From NCBI GenBank assembly GCA_023251155.1, contig JAHEZH010000034.1, positions 1 to 44,577 of the forward strand: DNA of 44,577 nt, read 5' to 3'. The translations under genes and the position numbers were made by a program. Below the pieces are notes generated by a model. The model was given only the letters and a program-made list of their open reading frames with translations. It was not told the origin of the DNA and made no database searches. Every line of letters starts with the position of its first letter. Within the stretch, counting starts at the first letter, position 1. Shown here in pieces: positions 26,466 through 35,574 of the stretch. The stretch is from Flammeovirgaceae bacterium (lineage in GTDB: Bacteria; Bacteroidota; Bacteroidia; Cytophagales; Cyclobacteriaceae).

Positions 26466-27839
26466 ATGAAAATATTTTCAATACTCATTGCACTCGGCCT
26501 CTTCACTGCAGCACAGGCGCAGATCGAAAAAGGTACGATGCTTATTAAAAACGGAACGGTACTTACCATCACAAAAGGTACACTGGAAGGTACCGATGTA
26601 TTGGTGAAAGACGGCAAGATCAGCCAGATCGGTAAAGGGATCGCTGCACCTGCAGGTGCAAGAGTGATCGATGCTACCGGGCTGTATGTAATGCCCGGCA
26701 TTATCGATGCCCACTCGCACGTAGGTATCGATGCGGTCAACGAAGGTTCTAACGCCATCACCCCTGAAGTGAGAACAGGCGATGCGTTGAATCCTTTCCA
26801 GATCGCCATTTATCGTGCACTGGCCGGTGGTTGTACCACCTCACATGCATTGCACGGATCAGCTAACTCCATCGGTGGCGAATCGGAAACGATCAAGCAC
26901 CGCTATGGTACATTTGATGCGAATGATTTGAAGATGGAAGATGCTCCACGCACCATCAAGTTTGCCTTGGGAGAAAATCCAACCGGCCACGGAAGAAGAA
27001 ACAATGAAACTCCGACAAGCCGTATGGGAGTCGAGTTTGTTATCCGCCAGGCATTCGCGCAGGCGAAAGAATATGGTGAAAACTGGGAGGCCTACAATAA
27101 AAACAAAACGGTGAAAGGGTTCCGGGGTGCAGCGCCTGCTTACAGCGCACGCCTTGAAACCATATATGACATCATCAAGGGAAAAATAATTCTGCACTGC
27201 CACAGCTATCGTTCGGACGAAATCAATATGCTGCTGAAAGTGTGTAAAGATTATGGTATCAAAAAACTGGTATTCCAGCACGTGAACGAAGGCTTTAAGG
27301 TAGCTCCTGAACTGGCTGCTGCCGGGGCAATGGCTTCCGTGTTTTCTGACTGGTGGCAGTACAAACTGGAAGTGTACTACTCTACCGCTTACAATGCAGC
27401 GATATTAACACGCAATGGTGTGGTTACTTCCATCAACTCTGACTCCGGTGATCTGATTCGTCACCTGTATCATGAAGCAGGCAAGACACAGAAATACGGT
27501 GCGTTGACCGATGATGAAGCGTTGTCGTTAATTACCATCAATCCGGCCAAGCAACTGGGCGTTGAAAACCGAATTGGTTCACTGGAAGTAGGTAAAGATG
27601 GCGACATCGCTATTTTCAAAAACCATCCGCTTTCTATCTACGGAGTACCTCAATATTCAATTGTGGATGGGATTGTTCGTTTTGATCGTGCTAAAGACGC
27701 TGCAGATATGCGTTTGATGCCTGATCCTAAAGAAACATTTGATGTCACTACACTACAGGAAAATGGTCATAGTCATGACAACTGTATGCAGGGAACAGAA
27801 GAATTTATGGAACAGCTTTTTGGATTCTCTAAAAAATAA
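26466..27839 (+). CDS. Secreted amidohydrolase (metal-dependent, imidazolonepropionase-like)
   Basis: A 457-residue periplasmic hydrolase with a signal peptide ending AQAQ. This is the only one of the three neighbouring paralogues with a complete set of metal ligands: HSH (His83, His85) in MPGIIDAHSHVG, His244/His246 in ILHCHSYRSDE, His272 in FQHVNEG and Asp326 in INSDSGD. The closing NPAKQLGVENRIGSLEVGKDGDIAIF is typical of imidazolonepropionase-like amidohydrolases. The substrate is unknown; dipeptides or cyclic amides are possible given secreted relatives. It lies 73 bases after the first paralogue and one base before the third. Confidence 0.93.
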   Translation: MKIFSILIALGLFTAAQAQIEKGTMLIKNGTVLTITKGTLEGTDVLVKDGKISQIGKGIAAPAGARVIDATGLYVMPGIIDAHSHVGIDAVNEGSNAITPEVRTGDALNPFQIAIYRALAGGCTTSHALHGSANSIGGESETIKHRYGTFDANDLKMEDAPRTIKFALGENPTGHGRRNNETPTSRMGVEFVIRQAFAQAKEYGENWEAYNKNKTVKGFRGAAPAYSARLETIYDIIKGKIILHCHSYRSDEINMLLKVCKDYGIKKLVFQHVNEGFKVAPELAAAGAMASVFSDWWQYKLEVYYSTAYNAAILTRNGVVTSINSDSGDLIRHLYHEAGKTQKYGALTDDEALSLITINPAKQLGVENRIGSLEVGKDGDIAIFKNHPLSIYGVPQYSIVDGIVRFDRAKDAADMRLMPDPKETFDVTTLQENGHSHDNCMQGTEEFMEQLFGFSKK

Positions 27840-27840
27840 A

Positions 27841-29163
27841 ATGATCATGAGAAAGAACATTCAACTATTAACAGGCATAGCCCTTTCCGTACTGATCATT
27901 ATTGTGTTCAGGGCAGAAGCACAAAATCCAAAAGCGAAGACAGGCACATTTGCATTGACGAATGCAACCATTGAGACCGTAACCAAGGGAACGATCACCA
28001 ACGGTACAATCATCATCCGCAATGGAAAGATCGAAGCGGTTGGCACCAATGTGGCCGTACCACCAGGTGCGGAAACGATTAACTGCAATGGATTAAAAAT
28101 CTATCCGGGCATGATTGATTCGGGCACCAAAATCGGTTTGCTTGAAATCGGCCAGATACCACAGGCAACGGATGAAAGTGAAAAAGGAGATGTGATCCCA
28201 CAGATGAAAGCCCTCACAGCTATTAATCCGAATGCAACAGCGATTCCCATTACCCGGGTGAGTGGAGTAACCACAACGCTGGTTGTACCCGATGGCGGTT
28301 TGCTGCCTGGTCAATCGGCATTAGTCAACCTGTTTGGCTATGTGCCTGACCAGATGTATGCCGGTTTTGAAGGTGTATTGATCAACTTCCCGAACACCGG
28401 CCGCAGAGGTTTCTTCGACCGCAGAACGGATGATGAGATAAAGAAGGGTGTTGAGAAAGCATTGAAGCAATTGAATGATGTGTGGGACAAAGCACTCCAG
28501 TATCATAAGATTGATTCGGCCACTGGTGGTAAAGGCGTGAAATATTATCCTGAGTTGCAGGCAATGCTTCCTGTTGTACGCGGTCAGCAATCACTGATGA
28601 TTGAAGCCAATGCACAGAAAGACATTGAAGCTGCGCTGAAGTGGGTGAAAGAAAAGAAAGTGAAGAAAGTAATTCTTACCGGTGTGAGCGAAGGCTGGCG
28701 CGTGGCAAGTGAAATTGCGAAAGCAAACATTCCGGTGATTACCGGTCCGGTGATCGCTATTCCTAACCGTGATTATGACCGGTACGATCAGGCTTACGCA
28801 AATGCCGGATTGTTAAAGAAAGCCGGAGTGAAAGTAGCCATCCGTTCACAGGAAGATGGTAATGGCAACTATCGTAACTTGCCTTATCACGCGGGTTTTG
28901 CGGTGGCCTATGGTATGGATAAATCTGAAGCCCTGCGATCCATCACGATTGTACCTGCTGAATTATTCGGTGTTGCTGATAAACTTGGCTCCATCGAAGT
29001 AGGAAAGAACGCTACACTGTTCGTGAGCGATGGTGATCCGTTTGAAACCAAAACACAAATCAAACATGTATTCATCGATGGCTGGCAGATGCCGATGGTA
29101 AGCCGCCAGACTTTGCTGTATGACGAGTTTTTGAAACGCGATCCGGGTGTAAATAAGAATTAA
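27841..29163 (+). CDS. Secreted amidohydrolase-like protein lacking metal ligands
   Basis: A 440-residue protein with a signal peptide (cleavage near AEAQ). The fold and the end (PAELFGVADKLGSIEVGKNA) match its two upstream neighbours. Every aligned metal position is lost: HSH reads GTK (PGMIDSGTKIG), HCH reads EAN (MIEANAQKDIEA), QH reads TG (ILTGVSEGW), and the Asp is Gln (IRSQEDG). The conserved EGW/EGF after the third ligand fixes the alignment. I chose ATG 27841, one base after the preceding stop (ATG 27847 is also possible). The in-frame extension to 27739 overlaps the upstream gene and lacks a signal peptide. A non-catalytic subunit or binding protein is inferred. Confidence 0.88.
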   Translation: MIMRKNIQLLTGIALSVLIIIVFRAEAQNPKAKTGTFALTNATIETVTKGTITNGTIIIRNGKIEAVGTNVAVPPGAETINCNGLKIYPGMIDSGTKIGLLEIGQIPQATDESEKGDVIPQMKALTAINPNATAIPITRVSGVTTTLVVPDGGLLPGQSALVNLFGYVPDQMYAGFEGVLINFPNTGRRGFFDRRTDDEIKKGVEKALKQLNDVWDKALQYHKIDSATGGKGVKYYPELQAMLPVVRGQQSLMIEANAQKDIEAALKWVKEKKVKKVILTGVSEGWRVASEIAKANIPVITGPVIAIPNRDYDRYDQAYANAGLLKKAGVKVAIRSQEDGNGNYRNLPYHAGFAVAYGMDKSEALRSITIVPAELFGVADKLGSIEVGKNATLFVSDGDPFETKTQIKHVFIDGWQMPMVSRQTLLYDEFLKRDPGVNKN

Positions 29164-29192
29164 TCATCTTTAAAGTGGTAATAAAACGGCAG

Positions 29193-29222
29193 AGCCGGAG
29201 GAGCAATCTTCCGGCTTTGTTA
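29193..29222 (+). terminator. Intrinsic terminator after the amidohydrolase genes
   Basis: A 10-bp stem (29193-29202 against 29207-29216, one wobble) with a GCAA loop is followed by TTGTTAT. It lies 29 bases after the stop. The remaining gap to 29457, about 235 bases, lies beyond the 3' end of the minus-strand histidine kinase gene. It shows no gene or repeat that I can support. Confidence 0.8.
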
Positions 29223-29457
29223 TAAAATGAAAGTAAACACTATTTCGTTGCGCTACTCCGGTCTCAATCGTTTGAGTAAAACTGATCAAGGAAATCTACC
29301 TGTATACTTCACTTTCTCACCGCCTGCATAAAATACAAAGACAGGTTTTCGTTTAGCCTACATATTCGCAGCCCGAAAGCAGAATCCGGTTCAGATGATA
29401 TCTTTTGGTTTAGGTTAAATAGGAGCCGGGTTCGCTTTCTCTTTTCACGAAACGACA

Positions 29458-31779
29458 TCAGAACTGTACCGCAACGGTGGTTCCTTTGTCCACCTGGCTT
29501 TCAATCCAGATTTTCCCACCCAGTGCCTCTACTTGGGTTTTGGTAAGAAACAGGCCTACGCCTTTAGCGTCTTTATGTTCATGGAACGTTTTACGTAAGC
29601 CAAAGAGCTTATTTCCATAGAGATTGAGGTCGATGCCCAATCCGTTGTCAGATACTCGTAATACGATATGACCATCTTCCTGCTTAGCCGTAAATTTTAC
29701 TTGCAGCGGCCGTTCGGGTGAGCGATACTTGAGCGTATTGCTTAATAAATTCAGGAAAATACTTTCCAGGTAAGGCTTATTGTAACGGATCTCTTCGCAG
29801 GCGGAGAAATCGGAAGAGATGGTGGCATTGCTGCGAATGATTTCTCCGGCTAAGTCCTGCATTACTTTTTTCAATACCGTGCTGAAGCGCAGCGGTACCA
29901 AATCCGTAGCAGAGGACTTCTTTACTTTCAATGTATCCATCAGGTCGTTGAGGGTTTCACTCATGCTGGCCGCAGTAAGTTTTAACTGATGGAATATTTC
30001 CTGGTATTCTTTGATCGAGCTCTTTTCATTCAGCAACGAGATCAGCGCATTGATATTACCCACAGGCGAACGAAGATTGTGCGAGATCACATGAGCAAAT
30101 GAATTGAGTTGTTGGTTTTGCTCCTGCAATTCCTCGGTGGCCGTCTCCAGGTTACTCTTCGATAATAAGAGAATTTCCTCCGCTTCTTTCCGTTCAGTGA
30201 TATCAATAGCTGAAGCATAGATCAATTGACTGGCAACATCCGTCGACGAAGTCCACAAAAGCCATCGGTAGGTGCCATCTTTGCAGCGATACCGGTTTTC
30301 AAATGTAGTAACGTCTCTACCTTGATTGACCTGGGTATTGGTTGTTCCTCTCGTTGCATTCAGATCATCCGGATGAACAAACTCCATGAAAGGTACACTG
30401 GTCAATTCCTCTACGGAATAGCCAAGTGTTTTCTCCCACACGGGATTCAGCTTTTTGAAATACCCGTCAAAACCGGCAATGGCATTCAGACTGATGGAAT
30501 AATTGAATACGCGGTCGTGCTCTTCCGATATGCGAATGATTTTTTCCTCTGCCTCCTTACGGGAAGTAATATCACTGAGAAATCCTTCCAGGAAAATCAG
30601 TTCACCTTTGTTGTATACCCCGGCGCCAAACTCTTCGATCCAAAGCCAGTGGCCTTCTTTGTGACGCAGCCGGTATACAATATGAAAGCTGCGTTGCTGC
30701 GTGAGCGCTTCATCCACCTTAGCCAATATGACTGGTGCATCCTCCGGATGATAGAGCTGCACAAAATTGATTTGACCACTTATGAAATCCGCAATTGCAT
30801 AGCCCGTCATTTTGACAACATGCTCGTTGAGGTAAAGCATGGAAAACGTGGCATCGTTTTTACAGAGGTAAATCGTGCCAGGTAAATTCTCTGCCAGCAA
30901 GCGGAATTTCTGTTCGCTTTCTTTTATCTTCTGTTCTACTTCTTTCGTCTCTGTAATGTCGCGTATCAGAACCAGTACACTGTTGTGATCGATAAAGGAA
31001 ATTTTAGCACTGCGCCAGGGGCGGGCATCATTGACCCAATACTCAATGTATTCTGCTTTTCCGGTGACAAATACTTTGGTGATGGTCGTATCGTAGAGAT
31101 CAAAAAGATGAGCGTAAGGCCCGCTCAGTACTTCATGAATTGTTTTGCCAATGTATTGATCCCGCTGCGCAAACAGCAACTGATCATGTTTGGTCCATAC
31201 ATTGGTATAAATACGGTCACGGCTTATTTCAATGGCAATGTCATCAATGGAATAAAGAAGCGCTTTCAGGTGAGCTTCGGATTGCCGGATGCGTTCATCA
31301 TTTTTTTTCTGCACAGTGATGTCGGAGGCAATGCCCAGGTAGCCGGTCAGTTCACCTTTATCATTCCATATTCCCGAAAGGGAAAGCATCACCGGAAAAC
31401 GTGAACCATCTTTGCGTATGTAAGTCCATTCCCTGCGATCGGCTGATTTGGTGATCCGCGCTTTGGCTACGATCGAATCGAAGCCGGGTTCAAGCAAAAT
31501 TCCCAGCAGCTGGCTGGTCTCTTCGGCATGCAAAATAATTTCGTTCCACTCATGAATAATCAATAGACTCCATTTGCCGATCAGTTCCGTATGGGTGTAT
31601 CCGAGGAGGCGTTCGGCAGCAGGATTAAAACTGATGATGGTCCCTTCGGTATTGACCGAGATCACGGAGAGTTCAGTAGAATTCAGAATGGCATCCTGCA
31701 AAAGATACGTTTCAGCCAGCGCATTCAGGAATTTCTCCCGTGTGATCAATTCGGTTTCAGGAATGAGCGAACGGTTCAT
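29458..31779 (-). CDS. Multi-PAS sensor histidine kinase, apparently cytoplasmic
   Basis: A 773-residue kinase with no membrane segment. Four PAS domains are visible, starting near residues 25 (AILNSTELSVISVN), 165, 285 (LLAENLPGTIYLC) and 415, each followed by PAC-type segments (YIRKDGSRFPV, RHKEGHWLWIEEFG, YRCKDGTYRWLLW). A coiled coil leads into HisKA with the phospho-acceptor His567 in FAHVISHNLRSPVGN. The HATPase has FLNLLSNTLKY (N box), DNGLGID (G1) and GVGLFLTK (G2). There is no receiver domain and no adjacent response regulator, so it is an orphan whose partner is encoded elsewhere. It lies 61 bases downstream of the SpoU methyltransferase gene on the same strand. Confidence 0.93.
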   Translation of the reverse strand: MNRSLIPETELITREKFLNALAETYLLQDAILNSTELSVISVNTEGTIISFNPAAERLLGYTHTELIGKWSLLIIHEWNEIILHAEETSQLLGILLEPGFDSIVAKARITKSADRREWTYIRKDGSRFPVMLSLSGIWNDKGELTGYLGIASDITVQKKNDERIRQSEAHLKALLYSIDDIAIEISRDRIYTNVWTKHDQLLFAQRDQYIGKTIHEVLSGPYAHLFDLYDTTITKVFVTGKAEYIEYWVNDARPWRSAKISFIDHNSVLVLIRDITETKEVEQKIKESEQKFRLLAENLPGTIYLCKNDATFSMLYLNEHVVKMTGYAIADFISGQINFVQLYHPEDAPVILAKVDEALTQQRSFHIVYRLRHKEGHWLWIEEFGAGVYNKGELIFLEGFLSDITSRKEAEEKIIRISEEHDRVFNYSISLNAIAGFDGYFKKLNPVWEKTLGYSVEELTSVPFMEFVHPDDLNATRGTTNTQVNQGRDVTTFENRYRCKDGTYRWLLWTSSTDVASQLIYASAIDITERKEAEEILLLSKSNLETATEELQEQNQQLNSFAHVISHNLRSPVGNINALISLLNEKSSIKEYQEIFHQLKLTAASMSETLNDLMDTLKVKKSSATDLVPLRFSTVLKKVMQDLAGEIIRSNATISSDFSACEEIRYNKPYLESIFLNLLSNTLKYRSPERPLQVKFTAKQEDGHIVLRVSDNGLGIDLNLYGNKLFGLRKTFHEHKDAKGVGLFLTKTQVEALGGKIWIESQVDKGTTVAVQF

Positions 31780-31821
31780 TACCGTAAGGGTGGTATGGTG
31801 TTATCAGCTTAGGTGTGTTAA

Positions 31822-31841
31822 AAGTACACAATTCTTTGTGT
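31822..31841 (-). terminator. Small hairpin after the RNA methyltransferase gene
   Basis: ACACAA-TTCT-TTGTGT (31826-31841) forms a 6-bp stem that overlaps the methyltransferase stop codon and is followed on the minus strand by a short TTTT. It is a weak terminator candidate. The same stretch contains TACTTTTA, close to the TAnnTTTG -7 box, and could instead start the kinase transcript. Confidence 0.35.
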
Positions 31842-32638
31842 TAGCGAAATCCACGTTGCCTTTTTGCTTCAAACACAACCACAGCGGCAGCGGTGGACAC
31901 ATTCATCGAATCAATTTTTCCCTGCATGGGGATAATAATATTGGTGTTCGCGTTTTTCACCCAAAGATCAGATAGCCCCGTGGCCTCTGTGCCCATGACA
32001 ATGGCTGCTGGCAGCGTGTAATCTGTTTCGTGATAGGGTTTGGAGGCGTGCAGGTAAGTGCAATAAATACGGATTTCATTTTGATTTAGCCACGCAATGG
32101 TTTCTTCCGAGGTAGCCGAAGCGATTGGCGTGGTGAACACACAGCCTACGCTGGAGCGGATCACATTAGGATTATAAAAATCGGTTTGCGGATCGCAGAT
32201 GATCACCGCATCTACGCCTGCTGCATCGGCTGTGCGCAGTAAGGCTCCGAGGTTGCCGGGCTTCTCCACGGATTCCAGAATTAACACCAATGGATTTTTA
32301 CTAAGCCTGATTTGCGGTAGCGTATGTGTTTTCATTTCAGCCACCGCAATCACTCCACCTGAGTTTTCGCGTATCGCAATTTTATCAAACACTTCTTTTG
32401 ATACCGGAATTGTCAGCTTGTCTTTGATGAGATCATGACCGAGTTCCTCGTAAGGAATAATCTCTTCACAATAAAAGAGATTACCGATTTTGTATCCGGC
32501 TTCGATGGCCCATTGTATCTCTCGTTTGCCTTCGATAATAAAGAGCTGTTGCTTTCTTCGTTCGCGCGGCTTATCCAATGCCAGCAGGCTTTTGATTTTT
32601 GGATTTTGTGTGCTGGTAAGAACAGTTCCCGGTTTCAT
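31841..32638 (-). CDS. TrmH/SpoU-family RNA 2'-O-methyltransferase
   Basis: A 265-residue SPOUT methyltransferase. The N-terminal substrate-binding domain opens with STQNPKIKSLLALDKPRERR. The three SpoU motifs follow: EKPGNLGALLRTADAAGVD, AIVMGTEATGLSD and IPMQGKIDSMNVSTAAAVVV, which form the trefoil-knot SAM site. Family members methylate the ribose of rRNA or tRNA (RlmB, TrmH, TsnR types); the exact site cannot be decided here. It is divergent from the RlmI-like gene with a 56-base shared promoter region. Confidence 0.92.
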   Translation of the reverse strand: MKPGTVLTSTQNPKIKSLLALDKPRERRKQQLFIIEGKREIQWAIEAGYKIGNLFYCEEIIPYEELGHDLIKDKLTIPVSKEVFDKIAIRENSGGVIAVAEMKTHTLPQIRLSKNPLVLILESVEKPGNLGALLRTADAAGVDAVIICDPQTDFYNPNVIRSSVGCVFTTPIASATSEETIAWLNQNEIRIYCTYLHASKPYHETDYTLPAAIVMGTEATGLSDLWVKNANTNIIIPMQGKIDSMNVSTAAAVVVFEAKRQRGFR

Positions 32639-32681
32639 GTTTCAAGTTTAGGCAAGAAACCTGTAACCTGAAACTTTGAAG

Positions 32682-32689
32682 TATATTTG
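32682..32689 (+). promoter_or_regulatory. -7 promoter element just before an ATG (possible leaderless mRNA)
   Basis: TATATTTG is a full match to TAnnTTTG and ends five bases before the ATG at 32695. With the usual spacing the transcript would start at or within two bases of the start codon. No clear -33 TTTG was found at the expected distance, so activity is uncertain. Confidence 0.5.
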
Positions 32690-32694
32690 CCGTA

Positions 32695-33588
32695 ATGAAA
32701 CTGTTATATCCATCCAGCTGGAAAGACTACGAACTGTTGGACTCGGGCAACTTTGAAAAACTGGAACGCTTCGGTGCTTATATATTAATACGCCCGGAGC
32801 CGCAGGCCATCTGGCAGCGGACGCTCTCCGAGGCCGAGTGGAAGAAGATGGCGCACGCGCATTTTAACCGTGAACAAACCGATAATTTTCGCTTTACCGA
32901 TGAGGTGAAGGGGGGATGGAAAAAGCTGAAGGACATTCCGGAAAGCTGGAATGTCATGTATGAATACAATGAGTTAAAGCTGAACCTGCGTCTGGCACTT
33001 ACCGGCTTCGGCCACGTTGGTGTGTTTCCTGAGCAGGGCAACAACTGGAATTTCATCTATGACACCGTCAGGAGCTGGAGTAGATCCAAACCAAAAGTGT
33101 TAAATCTGTTTGCCTACACCGGTGCTGCGTCAGTAGTGGCAAAGATGGCTGGTGCCGATGTGACCCATTGTGATGCATCGCGCCCGGGTTTGAACTGGGC
33201 CAATCAGAACATGCAGTTGAATAATGAAAGCAATATTCGCTGGGTGCATGAAGATGCTCTCAAGTTCGTGAAGCGCGAGGTGAAACGGGGTAATAAATAC
33301 AGCGGCATTATCATGGATCCGCCACCTTATGGCCGTGGTCCGGAAGGCGAAAAATGGACGCTGGCAGAGAAACTGGACGAAATGATTGAAGGCGCGAGTC
33401 AGTTGCTGGAAAAGAACGATTCCTTCTATATTCTCTCCATGTATGCAGGTGGGTTTTCATCGATTGTTGGCTTAAATGTGGCCCAAACTCATTTCAGGAT
33501 GACCGGGCCGGAATTCGGTGAATTCTATCTGAAATCGCAGCAGAACAGGGATTTGCCGATGGGTACTTTTCTGCGTTTCAAACAATAA
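32695..33588 (+). CDS. Class I SAM-dependent methyltransferase, RlmI/RlmK-C-like
   Basis: A 297-residue methyltransferase. The conserved N-terminal segment includes DYELLDSGNFEKLERFG and FGHVGVFPEQGNNW. The Rossmann core has motif I VLNLFAYTGAAS, an acidic DAS after strand 2, and IIMDPPPYGRG at the motif IV position. It resembles the catalytic half of RlmI (23S rRNA m5C1962) and RlmK-like proteins, but has no PUA domain and ends early. The RNA or other substrate is therefore uncertain. It is divergent from the SpoU methyltransferase; two RNA-modification genes may share a control region. Confidence 0.85.
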   Translation: MKLLYPSSWKDYELLDSGNFEKLERFGAYILIRPEPQAIWQRTLSEAEWKKMAHAHFNREQTDNFRFTDEVKGGWKKLKDIPESWNVMYEYNELKLNLRLALTGFGHVGVFPEQGNNWNFIYDTVRSWSRSKPKVLNLFAYTGAASVVAKMAGADVTHCDASRPGLNWANQNMQLNNESNIRWVHEDALKFVKREVKRGNKYSGIIMDPPPYGRGPEGEKWTLAEKLDEMIEGASQLLEKNDSFYILSMYAGGFSSIVGLNVAQTHFRMTGPEFGEFYLKSQQNRDLPMGTFLRFKQ

Positions 33589-33594
33589 GTACAC

Positions 33595-33619
33595 GCGGTA
33601 AAGTGCTTTACCGCTTTTT
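33595..33619 (+). terminator. Intrinsic terminator before typA
   Basis: A perfect 9-bp inverted repeat (33595-33603 and 33606-33614) is followed by TTTTT and, shortly after, a second T run. It starts six bases after the methyltransferase stop and isolates that gene from typA. Confidence 0.9.
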
Positions 33620-33724
33620 GCTTTTTTCTCGGGTATCATCCGATTTAAAGCGCTAAATACCGCGCTTCCAGGTTATTAATCCGTGAATTTTCAGAACACA
33701 TTCCCGTCTGTGCCTAAAAATGGT

Positions 33725-33732
33725 TACTTTTG
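33725..33732 (+). promoter_or_regulatory. -7 promoter element for typA
   Basis: TACTTTTG matches TAnnTTTG and lies 25 bases before the typA ATG at 33758. The same octamer drives the cmk region at 3575. A -33 element is not obvious. An AAAAAGAGG purine stretch precedes the start codon. Confidence 0.62.
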
Positions 33733-33757
33733 CACCCTTATTTGAGAAAAAGAGGTT

Positions 33758-35566
33758 ATGCAAGTTGACAAAATCAGGAATATTGCGATTATCGCACACG
33801 TTGACCACGGTAAAACTACCTTGGTAGATAAGCTTTTACATGCTGGTCACCTGTTCAAGGACCACGAAACTCCTGGTGAACTCATCATGGACAGCAATGA
33901 CCTTGAGCGCGAGCGTGGTATCACCATTTTGGCGAAGAACGTAGCCGTACGCTACAAAGACTATAAAATCAACATCATCGATACTCCTGGTCACAGTGAC
34001 TTCGGTGGCGAAGTAGAGCGTGTATTGAACATGGCCGATGGTTGTCTCCTTTTAGTGGATGCCTTCGAAGGGCCTATGCCTCAGACGCGTTTTGTACTGC
34101 AGAAAGCATTGCAGATGGGCTTGAAACCAATCGTGGTTATCAATAAAGTAGATAAGAAAAACTGTACTCCCGACGAAGTACACGAGCAGGTATTTGAATT
34201 GATGTTTGCCCTTGACGCAACGGAAAACCAGCTGGACTTCCCTGCTTTCTACGGTTCGGCCAAGCAAGGCTGGATGAGCAAGGACTGGAAGCAACCTACT
34301 ACCGATATCACTGCCTTGATTGAAGGTGTGATTGAACACATCCCTGCACCTAAAGTAGATGTAGGTACCACTCAGATGCTGATCACGTCACTGGAGTATT
34401 CTTCCTTCATTGGTCGTATTGCTATCGGCCGCGTACAGCGTGGAGAAGTGAAGCCCGGCCAGCAAGTGGCCTTGGTGAAACGCGATGGTAAAATCGTGAA
34501 GACCCGGGTGAAAGAAGTATATGTGTTCGAAGGTTTCGGAAAAGAAAAGACCGACCTGGTCAGTGCCGGTGAAATCTGTGCACTGGTAGGATTGGAAGGA
34601 TTTGAAATTGGCGACACGGTGGCTGATGTGCTGAATCCGGAAGCGTTGAAGTCGATCTCGATCGATGAGCCTACCATGAGTATGTTGTTTACGATCAACA
34701 ACTCTCCTTTCTATGCGAAAGAAGGTAAGTTCGTTACTTCACGCCACATCAAAGAGCGTCTTGAGAAAGAATTGGAAAAGAACCTTGCCTTGCGCGTAGG
34801 CGACACAGGATCAGCGGATAGCTTCATGGTGTTTGGCCGCGGCGTTCTTCACTTGTCGGTGTTGATCGAAACCATGCGCAGAGAAGGATATGAATTGCAG
34901 ATCGGACAGCCTCAGGTAATCTTCCGTGAAATTGACGGAGTGCGTTGCGAACCGGTAGAGGAATTGACGATCGACTTACCGGAAACAGATGCGGGTAAGG
35001 CAATTGAAACGGTATCGATGCGCAAAGGTGAAATGCTGAACATGGAGCCTAAGGCAGACCGTATGATTCTGAAGTTCCTCATTCCGTCACGCGGAATCAT
35101 GGGCTTGAGAAACTACCTGCTGAACGTAACAGCCGGTGAAGCTGTAGTTACTCACCGCTTCAAAGAATACCAGCCACACAAAGGAGAAATCCCTGGCCGT
35201 ATTAACGGTTCATTGATTGTGATGGAACAAGGTGAAGCGATTCCTTATAGCTTGCACAACCTGCAGGACAGAGGTAAGTTCTTCATCAATCCGGGTGAAC
35301 CGGTGTATGAAGGACAGGTAATTGGTGAACACAGCCGAAGTGGTGACTTGGTAATCAACGTTACCAAAACCAAGAAGCTGACCAACATGCGTGCTACCGG
35401 TTCTGAAGAGAAAATGAAAATTGCTCCTCCGCTGAAACATACACTGGAAGAGGCATTGGAATACATTCAGGCAGACGAATACGTGGAGGTTACTCCGAAG
35501 TCAATTCGTTTGAGAAAAATCTACCTGAACGAAACGGATCGCAAGCGCTTCGGTAACAAAGCGTAA
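33758..35566 (+). CDS. typA: Translational GTPase TypA/BipA
   Basis: A 602-residue ribosome-associated GTPase involved in 50S assembly and stress adaptation. The G1 motif AHVDHGKT is at residues 13-20, followed by RGITI, DTPGHSDFGGEVERVL (G3) and NKVDKKNC (G4). Domains II, III and V follow, and the BipA-specific C-terminal domain contains TVSMRKGEMLNMEPKAD-like and SRGIMGLRNYLLNVT segments. Length agrees with E. coli BipA (607). The TPR gene follows after eight bases. Confidence 0.97.
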   Translation: MQVDKIRNIAIIAHVDHGKTTLVDKLLHAGHLFKDHETPGELIMDSNDLERERGITILAKNVAVRYKDYKINIIDTPGHSDFGGEVERVLNMADGCLLLVDAFEGPMPQTRFVLQKALQMGLKPIVVINKVDKKNCTPDEVHEQVFELMFALDATENQLDFPAFYGSAKQGWMSKDWKQPTTDITALIEGVIEHIPAPKVDVGTTQMLITSLEYSSFIGRIAIGRVQRGEVKPGQQVALVKRDGKIVKTRVKEVYVFEGFGKEKTDLVSAGEICALVGLEGFEIGDTVADVLNPEALKSISIDEPTMSMLFTINNSPFYAKEGKFVTSRHIKERLEKELEKNLALRVGDTGSADSFMVFGRGVLHLSVLIETMRREGYELQIGQPQVIFREIDGVRCEPVEELTIDLPETDAGKAIETVSMRKGEMLNMEPKADRMILKFLIPSRGIMGLRNYLLNVTAGEAVVTHRFKEYQPHKGEIPGRINGSLIVMEQGEAIPYSLHNLQDRGKFFINPGEPVYEGQVIGEHSRSGDLVINVTKTKKLTNMRATGSEEKMKIAPPLKHTLEEALEYIQADEYVEVTPKSIRLRKIYLNETDRKRFGNKA

Positions 35567-35574
35567 CGCGTAAC

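Noticed and set aside
27739-27840. N-terminal extension of the third amidohydrolase-like gene
   Set aside because: It overlaps the coding end of the middle gene. The signal peptide begins at 27841/27847.
30226-30885. 219-codon plus-strand open frame inside the histidine kinase gene
   Set aside because: It is antisense to conserved PAS domains, with no independent motif.
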